Shown: positions 8,531 to 16,781 of the stretch, piece by piece
Position numbering within the stretch: position 1 is the first letter of the stretch
Layout: each line of letters opens with the position of its first letter
NCBI GenBank assembly: GCA_963843315.1
Contig: CAWJJU010000001.1
Location: 164,392 to 228,391, forward strand
From: JAWVFM01 sp963843315
GTDB taxonomy: Bacteria; Actinomycetota; Thermoleophilia; Solirubrobacterales; 70-9
Direction: 5' to 3'
Length of the DNA stretch: 64,000 nt
Made by a program: the position numbers and the translations under genes
The notes under the pieces: generated by a model
Databases searched by the model: none
What the model was told of the DNA's origin: nothing
What the model saw: only the letters and a program-made list of their open reading frames with translations

Positions 8531-9298
8531 CTGGCGCTGGTCGAAACAACCGTCGACGGTCAGGTCGCCCTGTGCCGGCTGAACCGCCCGGAGGCGCGCA
8601 ACGCGCTCTCCCCCGAGGTAATGGAGGAGCTCACCGCCGCGCTTGCGGGCTACGACGCCGACGAGCAGGTGCGCTGCATCGTCCTCGCCGGCTCCGACGA
8701 GGTCTTCGCCGCCGGCGCCGACATCGGCAAGCTCGCCGAGCGCAAGTTCCACGAGGCCCTCTTTCACCCGGCGTCGGCCTTCTGGCGACGTGTGGCCGAA
8801 TGCCGCACGCCCCTGATCGCCGCCGTCTCGGGATTCGCGCTCGGCGGCGGCTGCGAGCTCGCGCTGTGCTGCGACATGATCGTCGCCTCGGAGACGGCCC
8901 AGTTCGGCCAGCCCGAGATCAACCTGGGGATCATCCCGGGCGGCGGTGGCACCCAGCGCCTGGCGCGGGTCGTGGGCAAGCAGCGGGCCATGGAGCTTGT
9001 GCTCACCGGGCGTCGCATCGACGCCACCGAGGCCGAGCGGCTGGGCATGGTCAACCGGGTGACCCCGGCGGGCGAGTGGCTCGACGCCGCGATGGACCTC
9101 GCCCGCACCATCGCCAAGCGCCCCCCGATCGCGGCCAAGCTCGCCAAGCAGGCGGTCCTTGCCGCGGAGGAGACCTCGTTGAGCGCCGGCCTGGAGGAGG
9201 AGCGCCGGCTGTACGAGCTCACGATGGCCACCGAGGACCGCGTCGAGGGCACGCGCGCATTCCTGGAGAAGCGAAAGCCCAAGTTCCGGGGCCGCTGA
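8531..9298 (+). CDS. Enoyl-CoA hydratase/isomerase, start unclear
   Basis: Hydrates trans-2-enoyl-CoA. The crotonase core is clear: AGADIGKLAE and the oxyanion-hole motif ALGGGCELALCCDMI, then GIIPGGGGTQRLARVVG. The family N-terminus (VALCRLNRPEARNALSPEVM) is encoded, but the frame has a TAG at 8510-8512 and no ATG, GTG or TTG before it. CTG 8531 would give 255 residues, the usual length. ATG 8621 would drop 30 conserved residues. Either CTG is used or a start has been lost to an indel in 8500-8530. The stop is 2 nt before the next GTG. Confidence 0.85.
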   Translation: MALVETTVDGQVALCRLNRPEARNALSPEVMEELTAALAGYDADEQVRCIVLAGSDEVFAAGADIGKLAERKFHEALFHPASAFWRRVAECRTPLIAAVSGFALGGGCELALCCDMIVASETAQFGQPEINLGIIPGGGGTQRLARVVGKQRAMELVLTGRRIDATEAERLGMVNRVTPAGEWLDAAMDLARTIAKRPPIAAKLAKQAVLAAEETSLSAGLEEERRLYELTMATEDRVEGTRAFLEKRKPKFRGR

Positions 9299-9300
9299 GC

Positions 9301-10641
9301 GTGGTCGAGCGGATCGGCGTCGTCGGGGCGGGGACGATGGGCTGGGGCATCGCCCAGCTCGGGTGCCTCGGCGGCTTCGAGACCGTGCTGCACGACCCCG
9401 TCCCCGATGCGCTGGACGCGGGAATGGACAAGCTGCGCAGCGCTCTTGCGAAGGGCGCGCAGCGCGGCCGCTGGAGCGCCGCGGAGGCTGAGCGCGCCGC
9501 CGCGCGGGTGACGCCGGCCCCGCAGGCCGCCGGCCTCGCCGGATGCGACCTGGTCATCGAGGCGGCGCCGGAGGACGTCGAGCTGAAGCGCCGGCTCTTC
9601 GCCGAGCTGGAGGAGGTCTGCGGGCCCGACGCGGTGCTGGCAACCAACACCTCGTCCCTGCGCGTCAGCGAGATCGCCGAGCTGACCGAGCACCCCGAGC
9701 GGGTGTGCGGCATGCACTTCTTCAACCCGCCGGCCCTGATGAAGCTTGTGGAGGTCGTCTCCAGCGCGGCGACCGAGCCCGGCGTGGCCGCGGCGGTCAC
9801 CGCGGTCGCGGAGCGGATGGGACGAACCCCGGTCTCAGCCACCGACAGCCCGGGGTTCATCGCCAACCGCTGCGCTCGGCCGTTTTCGCTGGAGGCCCTG
9901 CGCCTCTTCGGCGAGGGCATCGCCGATCCCGAGCAGATCGACCGCATCGTCCGGATCGGAGGCGGCTATCGCATGGGCCCCTTCGAGCTGACGGATCTGG
10001 TGGGCGTGGACGTCAACCTTGAGGTCGCGAAGTCCTTCTACGAGCAGGCAGGTCACGAGCCGCGCTGGGAGCCGCATCCAATCCAGTTCGAGATGGTCGC
10101 GGCCGGACGGCTGGGCCGCAAGGCGGGACGGGGCTACTACGACTACTCGCTCGGGGAGCACCGTCCTCCCGATCCGAAGGGGGACGTCCCGGCGACCGCC
10201 ACGGAGCGCGACCCGGAGATCGAGGCATTGGTCGAATGGGTTGCGATCCCGATCCTCGAGGACGCCCCGGTCGTCGAGATCGCGCGCCGCCCGCACACCA
10301 CCCCCGACGAGCTCTCCCGCGCCGGGCGCTACTTCGCCTCGCTCGGCAAGCACGTGGAGTGCCTGCCCGGCCCCGCGCTGCCCGGCCTCGTCCTCGGGCG
10401 CGTGGTCTGCCAGCTGGTCAACGAGGCGCACTTCGCGTTGGGCGAGGGAGTCGCGAGCGCCGCCGACATCGACATCGCGCTGAAGCTGGGCCTCAACCAT
10501 CCGCGCGGACCGTTCGAGTGGTGTGAGGCGATCGGCGCCGAGAACGTCGTCGCCACGCTCGACGCCTTGCACGAGACGCTGGGCGAGGAGCGCTACCGGG
10601 TGGCGCCGGCCCTGCGCGCCGCCGGGCTCAACGGGCCCTGA
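9301..10641 (+). CDS. 3-hydroxyacyl-CoA dehydrogenase, two C-domains
   Basis: A 446-residue NAD-dependent enzyme oxidising 3-hydroxyacyl-CoA. The NAD loop GAGTMG is at residues 9-14. NTSSLRVSEIA and GMHFFNPPALMKLVEVV carry the catalytic Ser/His and D-S-P-G-F-I-A-N-R the conserved Asn. Unlike the ~285-residue short form, it has two consecutive C-terminal dehydrogenase domains, as in PaaH/FadB-like proteins (Y-R-M-G-P-F-E-L-T-D-L and, in the second, HPRGPFEW). GTG 9301 starts right after the hydratase gene; the longer upstream frame is a shadow. The 3' end overlaps the convergent glycoside hydrolase by 14 bp. Confidence 0.9.
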   Translation: MVERIGVVGAGTMGWGIAQLGCLGGFETVLHDPVPDALDAGMDKLRSALAKGAQRGRWSAAEAERAAARVTPAPQAAGLAGCDLVIEAAPEDVELKRRLFAELEEVCGPDAVLATNTSSLRVSEIAELTEHPERVCGMHFFNPPALMKLVEVVSSAATEPGVAAAVTAVAERMGRTPVSATDSPGFIANRCARPFSLEALRLFGEGIADPEQIDRIVRIGGGYRMGPFELTDLVGVDVNLEVAKSFYEQAGHEPRWEPHPIQFEMVAAGRLGRKAGRGYYDYSLGEHRPPDPKGDVPATATERDPEIEALVEWVAIPILEDAPVVEIARRPHTTPDELSRAGRYFASLGKHVECLPGPALPGLVLGRVVCQLVNEAHFALGEGVASAADIDIALKLGLNHPRGPFEWCEAIGAENVVATLDALHETLGEERYRVAPALRAAGLNGP

Positions 10642-12841
10642 GTACCCGGAACCGGATCCGCTTCGGCGCCGAGGCGTTCCCGAACAGGTCGGTCGCCTCG
10701 ACCGTGAGCCGATGGCCGCCAGGTCGCATTCTCCCGAGCCGCAGTCGCTGACCGCAACGGTGCGAGGCGCGTCCGTCCAGCGAGCACCGGGCGTCGATCG
10801 TCCCGCTCTCGTCGCGCATCTTCAGGTGCATGCGCACCCTCCCCGTGAACGAGAGGCCGGCCTTCCTCGGGCCCTCGATCGTGGGTGGCTCATCGTCGAC
10901 CTGGAAGCTCTGCGTCGTGGCGAGACCCGCCCGTCCGGACTCGGTCATTCCCTGCACGGCGACCGTGTGCGGGCCGGCGGCAAGGGCGGCGGCGGGGCCG
11001 AACGGCTGCGTGCACGGCGAGAATGCAGCGCCGTCGACGCTGCACTCGTAGCTCTCGGCCTTGGCGGCGGTGAACCCGAAGCGGGGCGACGGCCCGGTTA
11101 GTGGATCGGTTGAGCCCGTCGCATTCCGCATCGGGGTCGTCGGGCTTGCGATGGTGATCGCCGGCCCGGCGGGCGTCGCGGCGACGACGACGGAGTCCGT
11201 CGCGGGCGTCGGGTCAACGTTCCCGGCCGGGTCGATGGCCTGAGCGGCGAACGTATGCGGGCCGTCGGCGAGGCCGCGCCAGACGACCTGGGCCTCGCAG
11301 GGCTGCCAGGCGGCTCCGTCGAAGCTGCAGCGGAACACCGAGCCCGGCTCGCCTGCGGCGAGCGAGAACCTTGCCACGTCGCTGGCCAGGGGGTTCGGCG
11401 GGACGCTTTCCAGCGTTGTGTCGGGCGGGGTCGCGTCGACGTCGAACTGCATCGAGGCGGAGCTGTCGTCCTCGGCACCGCTGTCGTCGTATGCCCGTAC
11501 CGCCAGCGAGTGCCGGCCGTCCGCGAGGTTCGAGAGCGTGAGCGGCGTCTGACAGGTGCGCCAGTCACCGCCGTCGACGCTGCATTCGAACCGAGCGCTC
11601 GGATCGCTCGAGGTGAGGGCGAACTCCGGGCGCGGCGCCGGGCCGCTCGGCTTGGGGTCGATGCTCGTGTCGATCGCGGTCGGGGCCGGGCAGCCGTCGG
11701 GAGCGTTGGATGCCATGTAGGCGAGCCGGCAGTAGGAGGGCTTCGGGGTGAAGAGATGGGGGCTGCGGGACATCACGCCGAAGTTCTGCTCATCGGCCGG
11801 CGCGCCCGCACCCGCGTCGAGCAGCGTGTGGATCATCACGCCCTGGACGTCCGACATGGTCAACGTGCGTCGCACCATGCGGCCGAGGCCGTCGGCCTGC
11901 CCGTCGAGGGTGAAGGGCGAGGGTCCGCCGGGCGCCATCAGCCCGTATTCGTCGAGCCACAGCTTCGCGCCGGGATCGCCGCCCGCGGCGGTGGCGCCGC
12001 GGATCTCGGCGAACGCGCGGGCGAACCAGCTTCCCGCGCCCTCGTCGGCGTTCTCGCTGTAGAGGTGGAAGCCGATCGCGTCGTAGTGCCCGGCGATCGA
12101 GGGCTGCGCGCCGTAGGCGCGCGCGAGGAAGTCGGAGACGCTCATCGAGCCGGCACCGGTCGCGGGCCAGCTGACCAGCCCCCCGGTGAGGACTAGCTGG
12201 CTCGGGTTGACCGCCTTGATCGCGTCGTATCCCAGGTCGACGAGCTGTGCCCACCGCTCCGGGTCGGGCTGCGGCATCCAGAAGGCCCAGAAGTTGGGCT
12301 CGTTCCAGATCTCCAGGGTCGCGAGCGGAAAGCGCCTCGCCACCTCGGCCGCAAAGCGCTTCCAGTCGGCGTCGTGAGCCGACGAGGGCGGGTACCTGCA
12401 GGTCGCCGTGTTGTTGCCGCACGCCTGGTAGGCGGGATCCCGCGCCCACGCCGGAGCCCAGCCGATGTTGAACACCGGCGTGATGCCCTGAGCGAGGAAG
12501 GCGCTGTAGACGTCCGCGTACGTCTTCCAGGCCGACTCGTTCCATTGGCCCTTCACGGGTTCGAGCAGCGACCACGGCAGGCTGGTCCTGATCGCGTTGG
12601 CGCCCGCCTGCGAGGCCGCGGCGGCGATCGGGCCGCCGTAGATGTTGGGCGAGCCCCAGCTTGGCGTCTGCTGGTTGAACCCGAAGTACTTGCCGGCCGG
12701 AAGGCCCGCACCCAGGCGGACGTTGGCGTGCTCGTCGCCGCCGGGGTCGGGGGCCCCATCGGCGGCCGCCCTCACCGGCACCACGAGCAGCGCCAGCAGG
12801 GCGAGAATGAGCATGGTCGTCGTTCGGCGGAGCATCTCCAC
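10628..12841 (-). CDS. Secreted glycoside hydrolase with Ig-like repeats
   Basis: A 737-residue exported protein. Residues ~5-28 are a signal peptide. A (beta/alpha)8 hydrolase domain of GH39/GH5-like type follows to about residue 385, with acid/base Glu181 in EIWNEPNFW and likely nucleophile Glu298 in LWLDEYG, the spacing expected of clan GH-A. The rest is three to four repeats of about 90 residues, each with F/Y-E/R-C-S-x-D-G and a second Cys about 8 residues on, as in bacterial Ig-like repeats. Their cysteine pairs could form disulphides. The substrate is unknown. Start could be GTG 12841 or ATG 12835. Confidence 0.75.
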   Translation of the reverse strand: MEMLRRTTTMLILALLALLVVPVRAAADGAPDPGGDEHANVRLGAGLPAGKYFGFNQQTPSWGSPNIYGGPIAAAASQAGANAIRTSLPWSLLEPVKGQWNESAWKTYADVYSAFLAQGITPVFNIGWAPAWARDPAYQACGNNTATCRYPPSSAHDADWKRFAAEVARRFPLATLEIWNEPNFWAFWMPQPDPERWAQLVDLGYDAIKAVNPSQLVLTGGLVSWPATGAGSMSVSDFLARAYGAQPSIAGHYDAIGFHLYSENADEGAGSWFARAFAEIRGATAAGGDPGAKLWLDEYGLMAPGGPSPFTLDGQADGLGRMVRRTLTMSDVQGVMIHTLLDAGAGAPADEQNFGVMSRSPHLFTPKPSYCRLAYMASNAPDGCPAPTAIDTSIDPKPSGPAPRPEFALTSSDPSARFECSVDGGDWRTCQTPLTLSNLADGRHSLAVRAYDDSGAEDDSSASMQFDVDATPPDTTLESVPPNPLASDVARFSLAAGEPGSVFRCSFDGAAWQPCEAQVVWRGLADGPHTFAAQAIDPAGNVDPTPATDSVVVAATPAGPAITIASPTTPMRNATGSTDPLTGPSPRFGFTAAKAESYECSVDGAAFSPCTQPFGPAAALAAGPHTVAVQGMTESGRAGLATTQSFQVDDEPPTIEGPRKAGLSFTGRVRMHLKMRDESGTIDARCSLDGRASHRCGQRLRLGRMRPGGHRLTVEATDLFGNASAPKRIRFRVLRAR

Positions 12842-13029
12842 TCATGGAGTCGCCAATCAGCGCGCGTGACGCCGAGGGCAAAGCACCGTCCGCACCTCGT
12901 AGAAAGCCGCAGTAGCCTGAACTGCCTGCAAACGACGCACTGGCGGCCGGGGGGAAACCACGGCCGAGGCGCTGTCCGTGCGCGCCTGACTAGTACGGGC
13001 GTCCAGCGAGGCGCCGGCTGACGGAGCGG

Positions 13030-13956
13030 CTACGCCGCGGGATTGGCCGAGGCCTCGGCCGCCGGGCCCACGGGCTCCGGCGCCGCCGCCTGGGGCCTGC
13101 GCGCCCGGCCGACGCCGAGCCACGATCCGGCAACGATCAGGGCCATGCCGACGAGCTTGCCGGCGGTCAGGGGCTCGTCGAGGAGCGTCGCGCCGTAAAC
13201 GACGGCGAAGGCCGGCGCGATGTAGGAGACGAGCATGGTCTTGGCCGGCCCCACGCTCGCGATCAGCGAGTAGAAGATGACGAACGCCGCGCCGGTCCCG
13301 ACGAGGCCCAGGCTCGCCACGGCCGCGAGGTGGCCCGCGGCCGGAGTCGAGGCCGGGAGGGTCAGCGCGGCGGCCGGCAACAGCACCAGGGCGCTCGCGG
13401 CCATCACGCCCGCGACCACGCCGATCGCCGGTGCGTCCGCCAGCCGCGACTTGACGATGAACCCGCCGATCGCGTAGCCCAGGCTGGCCAGCACGACGGC
13501 GAGCCCTCCGAGGGCCGCCGAGCCCGAGCCGGTGAGGTCCAGTCCGAACAGCGCGATCACGCCCACGATCCCCACCGCGACCCCCACCAGCCGCGTGCCC
13601 TCGGAGCGCTCGTCCGGGTCGAGCCTCAGGGCCAGCGCCGCGGTGAAGATCGGCGTCGTCGCGACGAGAATGCCCGCAAGCGACGAGGGGATGTGCTGCT
13701 CACCGGCCGCGATCAGGACGAACGGCGCGGCCACCTGGACGACGCCGAGCGCAAGGATGGTTCGCAGCCGGCCGCGAAGAGGAGCGAGCGCGCCGCGCGA
13801 CGCCGCAAGCGGCAGCAGCACGATCGCGGCCAGGGCGATCCGGCTGAAGGCCACGACCTCGAACGACATGTCCCGCAGGGCGATCTTGATCAGCAGGTAG
13901 CTGCCGCCCCAGATGGCGGACAGCACGAGCATGAGCGTCCACGATCGCCGGTCCAC
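13030..13956 (-). CDS. EamA/DMT family transporter
   Basis: A 308-residue integral membrane protein of the drug/metabolite transporter superfamily, with about ten hydrophobic helices arranged as two EamA halves. AIWGGSYLLIKIAL near residue 15 is the family N-terminal signature, and the second half has A-x-F-V-I-F-Y-S-L and A-x-V-Y-G. Likely an exporter of a small metabolite or amino acid; the substrate cannot be inferred. GTG 13956 follows a palindrome-rich leader (13972-14017). Confidence 0.85.
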   Translation of the reverse strand: MDRRSWTLMLVLSAIWGGSYLLIKIALRDMSFEVVAFSRIALAAIVLLPLAASRGALAPLRGRLRTILALGVVQVAAPFVLIAAGEQHIPSSLAGILVATTPIFTAALALRLDPDERSEGTRLVGVAVGIVGVIALFGLDLTGSGSAALGGLAVVLASLGYAIGGFIVKSRLADAPAIGVVAGVMAASALVLLPAAALTLPASTPAAGHLAAVASLGLVGTGAAFVIFYSLIASVGPAKTMLVSYIAPAFAVVYGATLLDEPLTAGKLVGMALIVAGSWLGVGRARRPQAAAPEPVGPAAEASANPAA

Positions 13957-13971
13957 TAGAAAAGTTGGTGA

Positions 13972-14017
13972 GGACCTTTAGGTCCGAAAGCAGCGTGTAA
14001 GGACGGTGAAGCCGTCC
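13972..14017 (-). promoter_or_regulatory. Palindrome pair upstream of EamA gene
   Basis: A perfect palindrome, GGACCTTTAGGTCC at 13972-13985, sits 15 nt before the GTG start. A second perfect 6-bp stem, GGACGG-TGAAG-CCGTCC, lies at 14001-14017. The first resembles in layout the sites of DosR/NarL-type regulators (GGAC-TTTA-GTCC core) but differs at several positions. The second could be a hairpin in the leader RNA. Both fall in the 98-bp gap between the MBL gene and the transporter. Regulator identity is unknown. Confidence 0.4.
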
Positions 14018-14054
14018 GCATGTTGTTCACATTAGTGGAGCCGCTGAACTCTCC

Positions 14055-15176
14055 TCAGGCGCCCGGGCGCTCCACCGCGCCGGTGTTGATGCCGCCGTAA
14101 ACGAACGTCGGCATCACCGGCCACTGCCGGCGCCAGTCGGCCAGCTCGGACGACGGGAACACGTTCATGAACCGCGGGTCGCGCGGGTTCGGATCGGCCA
14201 GCGACTTCTCCTTGATCATCGAGTCGTACTGGTCGATCGAGTCCTCCAGCGTGTTCGAGTTCAGGCAGACCTCGCGGTTGAAGAACACGGCCGAGCGCTT
14301 GACGCCGGGGATCTTTGAGAGGTGCGGATGCCAGGAGTCGGCCGCGACGCCGTTCTCGGATGAGACCCACACGCCCTCGGAGGTGTTGATGCACAGCGAA
14401 TGGTTGCCGTCGGTGTGGCCCGGGGTCCAGACGAGGGCACAGCCCTTGCCCAGCTCGACGTCGCCGTCGACCAGGATCACGTTGTCGGTGCGCAGGTCCT
14501 TGATGCCGTCGGCCACGTACCAGGCCCACTGCATCGGGTGCAGCGAGGCGAACGTGTCCCACTCCCTGCGCTGGGTGATCAGCTTCGCATTCGGGAACAG
14601 CGGCTCGCGCGGCGCGGCCTCGCCCTCGATCGGCTCGGTCGTGCCCAGGACGAAGCGCAGGTCCTGCACGTGCAGGTGGTCGAACGAGACGTAGTCGACG
14701 TCCTCGGGCCGCAGGCCCAGCGTCGCCAGCGCGGTGTCCGGGTGGTGCCAGATCTTCGCCAGCACCTTGTAGGAGAGAAACTCGCCCAGCTTCTCGATCT
14801 GCTGCGCGTAGTACGGAGCCTCGGCAGGCCCCTCGGGGACGGTCGGCTCGTACGCCAGCGTGCGCAGGCGACCCTCGAAGTCCTCGAACTGGATGACCTG
14901 GAGGCGGTTGAGGATGTTGACGTAGGGATTCGGACCGATGGCCCAGCCGCCGAAGGCGAACTTCAGCGGGTAGCCGGCCGAGGCGATGTCGACGGTGCGG
15001 ACGCCGCGCACGCGGTTCTCCGGCGTCGCGAAGCGAGCCCGGAACTCGGCCGCGGCCTCGCGGATCGCCGCGGGCCGGTCGCCGCGCGGCCAGGTGTCGT
15101 TGGCGGCGTCGAACTCGGTGAAGGGCCGCAGGCCGGCCGCCTCGGGGCTTGCGTCGGGGGTCTCAACTACTGCCAT
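14055..15176 (-). CDS. MBL-fold metallo-hydrolase, atypical motif
   Basis: A 373-residue protein with a metallo-beta-lactamase fold. The first metal motif reads DHLHVQD where the standard is H-x-H-x-D-H, so the Asp and last His are shifted or replaced. The second-metal His is probably in WTPGHTDGNHSLCIN, followed by SSENGVAADSWHPH. No signal peptide is seen. The start is ATG 15176 with GAGGAGG at about 7 nt. The family is large (lactonases, glyoxalases, sulfatases) and the reaction cannot be assigned; the changed motif could mean a mononuclear enzyme. Confidence 0.65.
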   Translation of the reverse strand: MAVVETPDASPEAAGLRPFTEFDAANDTWPRGDRPAAIREAAAEFRARFATPENRVRGVRTVDIASAGYPLKFAFGGWAIGPNPYVNILNRLQVIQFEDFEGRLRTLAYEPTVPEGPAEAPYYAQQIEKLGEFLSYKVLAKIWHHPDTALATLGLRPEDVDYVSFDHLHVQDLRFVLGTTEPIEGEAAPREPLFPNAKLITQRREWDTFASLHPMQWAWYVADGIKDLRTDNVILVDGDVELGKGCALVWTPGHTDGNHSLCINTSEGVWVSSENGVAADSWHPHLSKIPGVKRSAVFFNREVCLNSNTLEDSIDQYDSMIKEKSLADPNPRDPRFMNVFPSSELADWRRQWPVMPTFVYGGINTGAVERPGA

Positions 15177-15231
15177 GTCGCCTCCTCGAAGATCGCGGTC
15201 AGGGTACCGCCCAACCTCCTTCGGCTCCCGG

Positions 15232-16113
15232 CTAGGAGTTGCCGAGGGCCCGGGCGAGCCTGGCGACGACCGCTTGCGGCTGGTCGACGAGCATGCGCCA
15301 AGTGAACCTCAGCACGCGAAACCCGGCGAGCTGCAGCTCGGCGTCGCGCACGCGGTCGGACTCGAACGTCGAACGGTCGGAGTGGAACGCGAACCCGTCG
15401 ATCTCGACGATCAGGCTCTCGTCACGCCAGAGAAAGTCGACGACGAACCTGCCGAGGGGGACATTGCACTCGGGCATCGGCAGGTGGGCGCGCCGAACCA
15501 GTTTCAGGAACCGAGCCTCCGCCTCGGATTCCGTGAGCGCTGGGCCGGCGTCCAGAAGCCGCATCAGGCTGCGGCAACCTCGCGTTGCACGGGCACGCTC
15601 AACCAGCTCGTCACGGCCGGCGAGGCCGCGGCGAAGCGCTCGTGCGGCAGCCGACTCGAGGCACGGATCTCGCGCGACGGCCAGGTCCACGATGGTGCGG
15701 GTCGCGGAGGTGACCGGGACGCCGTCAAGGCTGCGGCGGTCGGAACGAGGAAGGGCGATGCGGTGCACGCGGATCCCAGGGCGGGCCCGGTGGCTGCCGT
15801 TGTGGACGGTGACGTGCACCGGTGCGGTGTTGGGCAATGAGGGAGCCAGGGCCCATAATGTCGCGGCGCTGCGGTGGCTGACGGATGCCCGCGGGCCGCA
15901 GGCGAGCGCCGCCGCCATCTCGCGGGCGCCCTCCGGCGGCACCTTGTGGCCGACGAGATAGACGCCGCGATGAAGAGGATGCAGCCGCCCGGAACGCACG
16001 CGTTCGTCGACGCGCGCACGGGACATCCCGAGCTTCAGCAGCTGTCGCCGGGCCACGACGCCGCGCTGAGCCGCGGCGAGCGAAGCAACGGCCGCGTCCC
16101 ACGCCCCTGCCAT
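15232..16113 (-). CDS. DUF559 / AbiEi-like nuclease-fold protein
   Basis: A 293-residue protein with two parts. The N-terminal ~75 residues (QRGVVARRQLLKLGMSRARV, then LHPLHRGVYLVG) match the AbiEi-type winged-helix domain. The C-terminal ~110 residues are a DUF559 domain related to very-short-patch-repair endonucleases, with FVVDFLWRDESLIVEIDGF supplying the D...E-x-D core of a PD-(D/E)xK fold, then DRVRDAELQLAGFRVLRFTW. ATG 16113 is chosen; the frame further upstream runs through palindromes and is not conserved. A second paralogue lies at 39893-40825. Function of these single genes is not established. Confidence 0.8.
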   Translation of the reverse strand: MAGAWDAAVASLAAAQRGVVARRQLLKLGMSRARVDERVRSGRLHPLHRGVYLVGHKVPPEGAREMAAALACGPRASVSHRSAATLWALAPSLPNTAPVHVTVHNGSHRARPGIRVHRIALPRSDRRSLDGVPVTSATRTIVDLAVARDPCLESAAARALRRGLAGRDELVERARATRGCRSLMRLLDAGPALTESEAEARFLKLVRRAHLPMPECNVPLGRFVVDFLWRDESLIVEIDGFAFHSDRSTFESDRVRDAELQLAGFRVLRFTWRMLVDQPQAVVARLARALGNS

Positions 16114-16116
16114 GGC

Positions 16117-16164
16117 GTGAACCCGCCACGGAGCGAACCTTCGCCGAGTTCGTGGCGGGTTGAC
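16117..16164. repeat. Palindromic repeat A before the DUF559 gene
   Basis: Arms GTGAACCCGCCACG (16117-16130) and CGTGGCGGGTTGAC (16151-16164) pair at 13 of 14 positions around a 20-nt loop. It begins three bases upstream of the DUF559 start codon. The arm recurs in repeat B and a 13-nt part of it at the other DUF559 gene. Confidence 0.75.
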
Positions 16165-16177
16165 CAGGCATATTCGG

Positions 16178-16224
16178 GTCAAGCCGCCACGAGCGAGGCG
16201 CGCCCCCCTCGGTGGCGGGTTGAC
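16178..16224. repeat. Palindromic repeat B before the DUF559 gene
   Basis: Arms GTCAAGCCGCCACGAG (16178-16193) and CTCGGTGGCGGGTTGAC (16208-16224) pair with one mismatch and one bulge around a 14-nt loop. It shares the GTCAA-C/G-CCGCCAC arm with repeat A and lies 13 nt from it. Both sit in the 155-bp gap between divergent genes. Confidence 0.75.
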
Positions 16225-16268
16225 GCGGCCTCGGGTTACGATGGCGGACACACCTAGGAGGGAGCGAT

Positions 16269-16781
16269 ATGTCAAGGCAGGAACTGGTCGACGCGTACAT
16301 CGAGGGCTCGCTGAGCAGGCGGGCGTTCGTCAGGCGCCTGATGGCCGCCGGGGTCTCGGCCGGTGCGGCCGCGGGCTACGCGCAGATGCTGGCGCCCACG
16401 GCGAAGGCGGCGCCGCGCGCGCACCGGCACAAGCGAAATCCCGGCGATGACCTGTACCCACGGATCGTCGTCGAGGTCCTCACCAAGGGCATCAAGAACG
16501 TCCGCCACCACAACCGCGTGAAGGTCCGGGTCACCGCGAACGCGACGCTCGATACCCACGTCTCGCTGTTCCTCGACAAGGGTGGCCACCTCATCCCCCT
16601 GGGGTTCATGCCGGCCGACCCGACCTCGGCAAGGCTCGTCCAGGCCGGTGTGCCCAAGACCATGACCATCCCCATGAACCAAGACGCGAGCGCCCTCAGC
16701 GGCCTCCAGAAGGCCAAGATCCTGGTCGAGGTCTTCTACTACGGGTCGACCGCCGGCCAGGGCAAGGCAACACTCAAGTAG
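16269..16781 (+). CDS. Tat-signal secreted protein, unknown
   Basis: A 170-residue protein. The N-terminus has a 15-residue lead followed by SRRAFVRRLMAAGVSAGAAA, a twin-arginine signal, so export in folded form is likely. The mature part contains YPRIVVEVLTKGIKNVRHHN and a beta-rich segment ending VFYYGSTAGQGKATLK, with no recognised domain. The start is set by GGAGGGA at 16259-16265, 3 nt before ATG 16269. A TACGAT box near 16236 would give a leader of about 25 nt. The 3' end overlaps the convergent amidase-glycosyltransferase gene by 8 bp. Confidence 0.75.
   Translation: MSRQELVDAYIEGSLSRRAFVRRLMAAGVSAGAAAGYAQMLAPTAKAAPRAHRHKRNPGDDLYPRIVVEVLTKGIKNVRHHNRVKVRVTANATLDTHVSLFLDKGGHLIPLGFMPADPTSARLVQAGVPKTMTIPMNQDASALSGLQKAKILVEVFYYGSTAGQGKATLK

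Noticed and set aside
12842..13029. Possible riboswitch upstream of the secreted glycoside hydrolase
   Set aside because: GC-rich with some GGGGGG/CCCCCC runs but no known riboswitch core; nothing specific could be supported.
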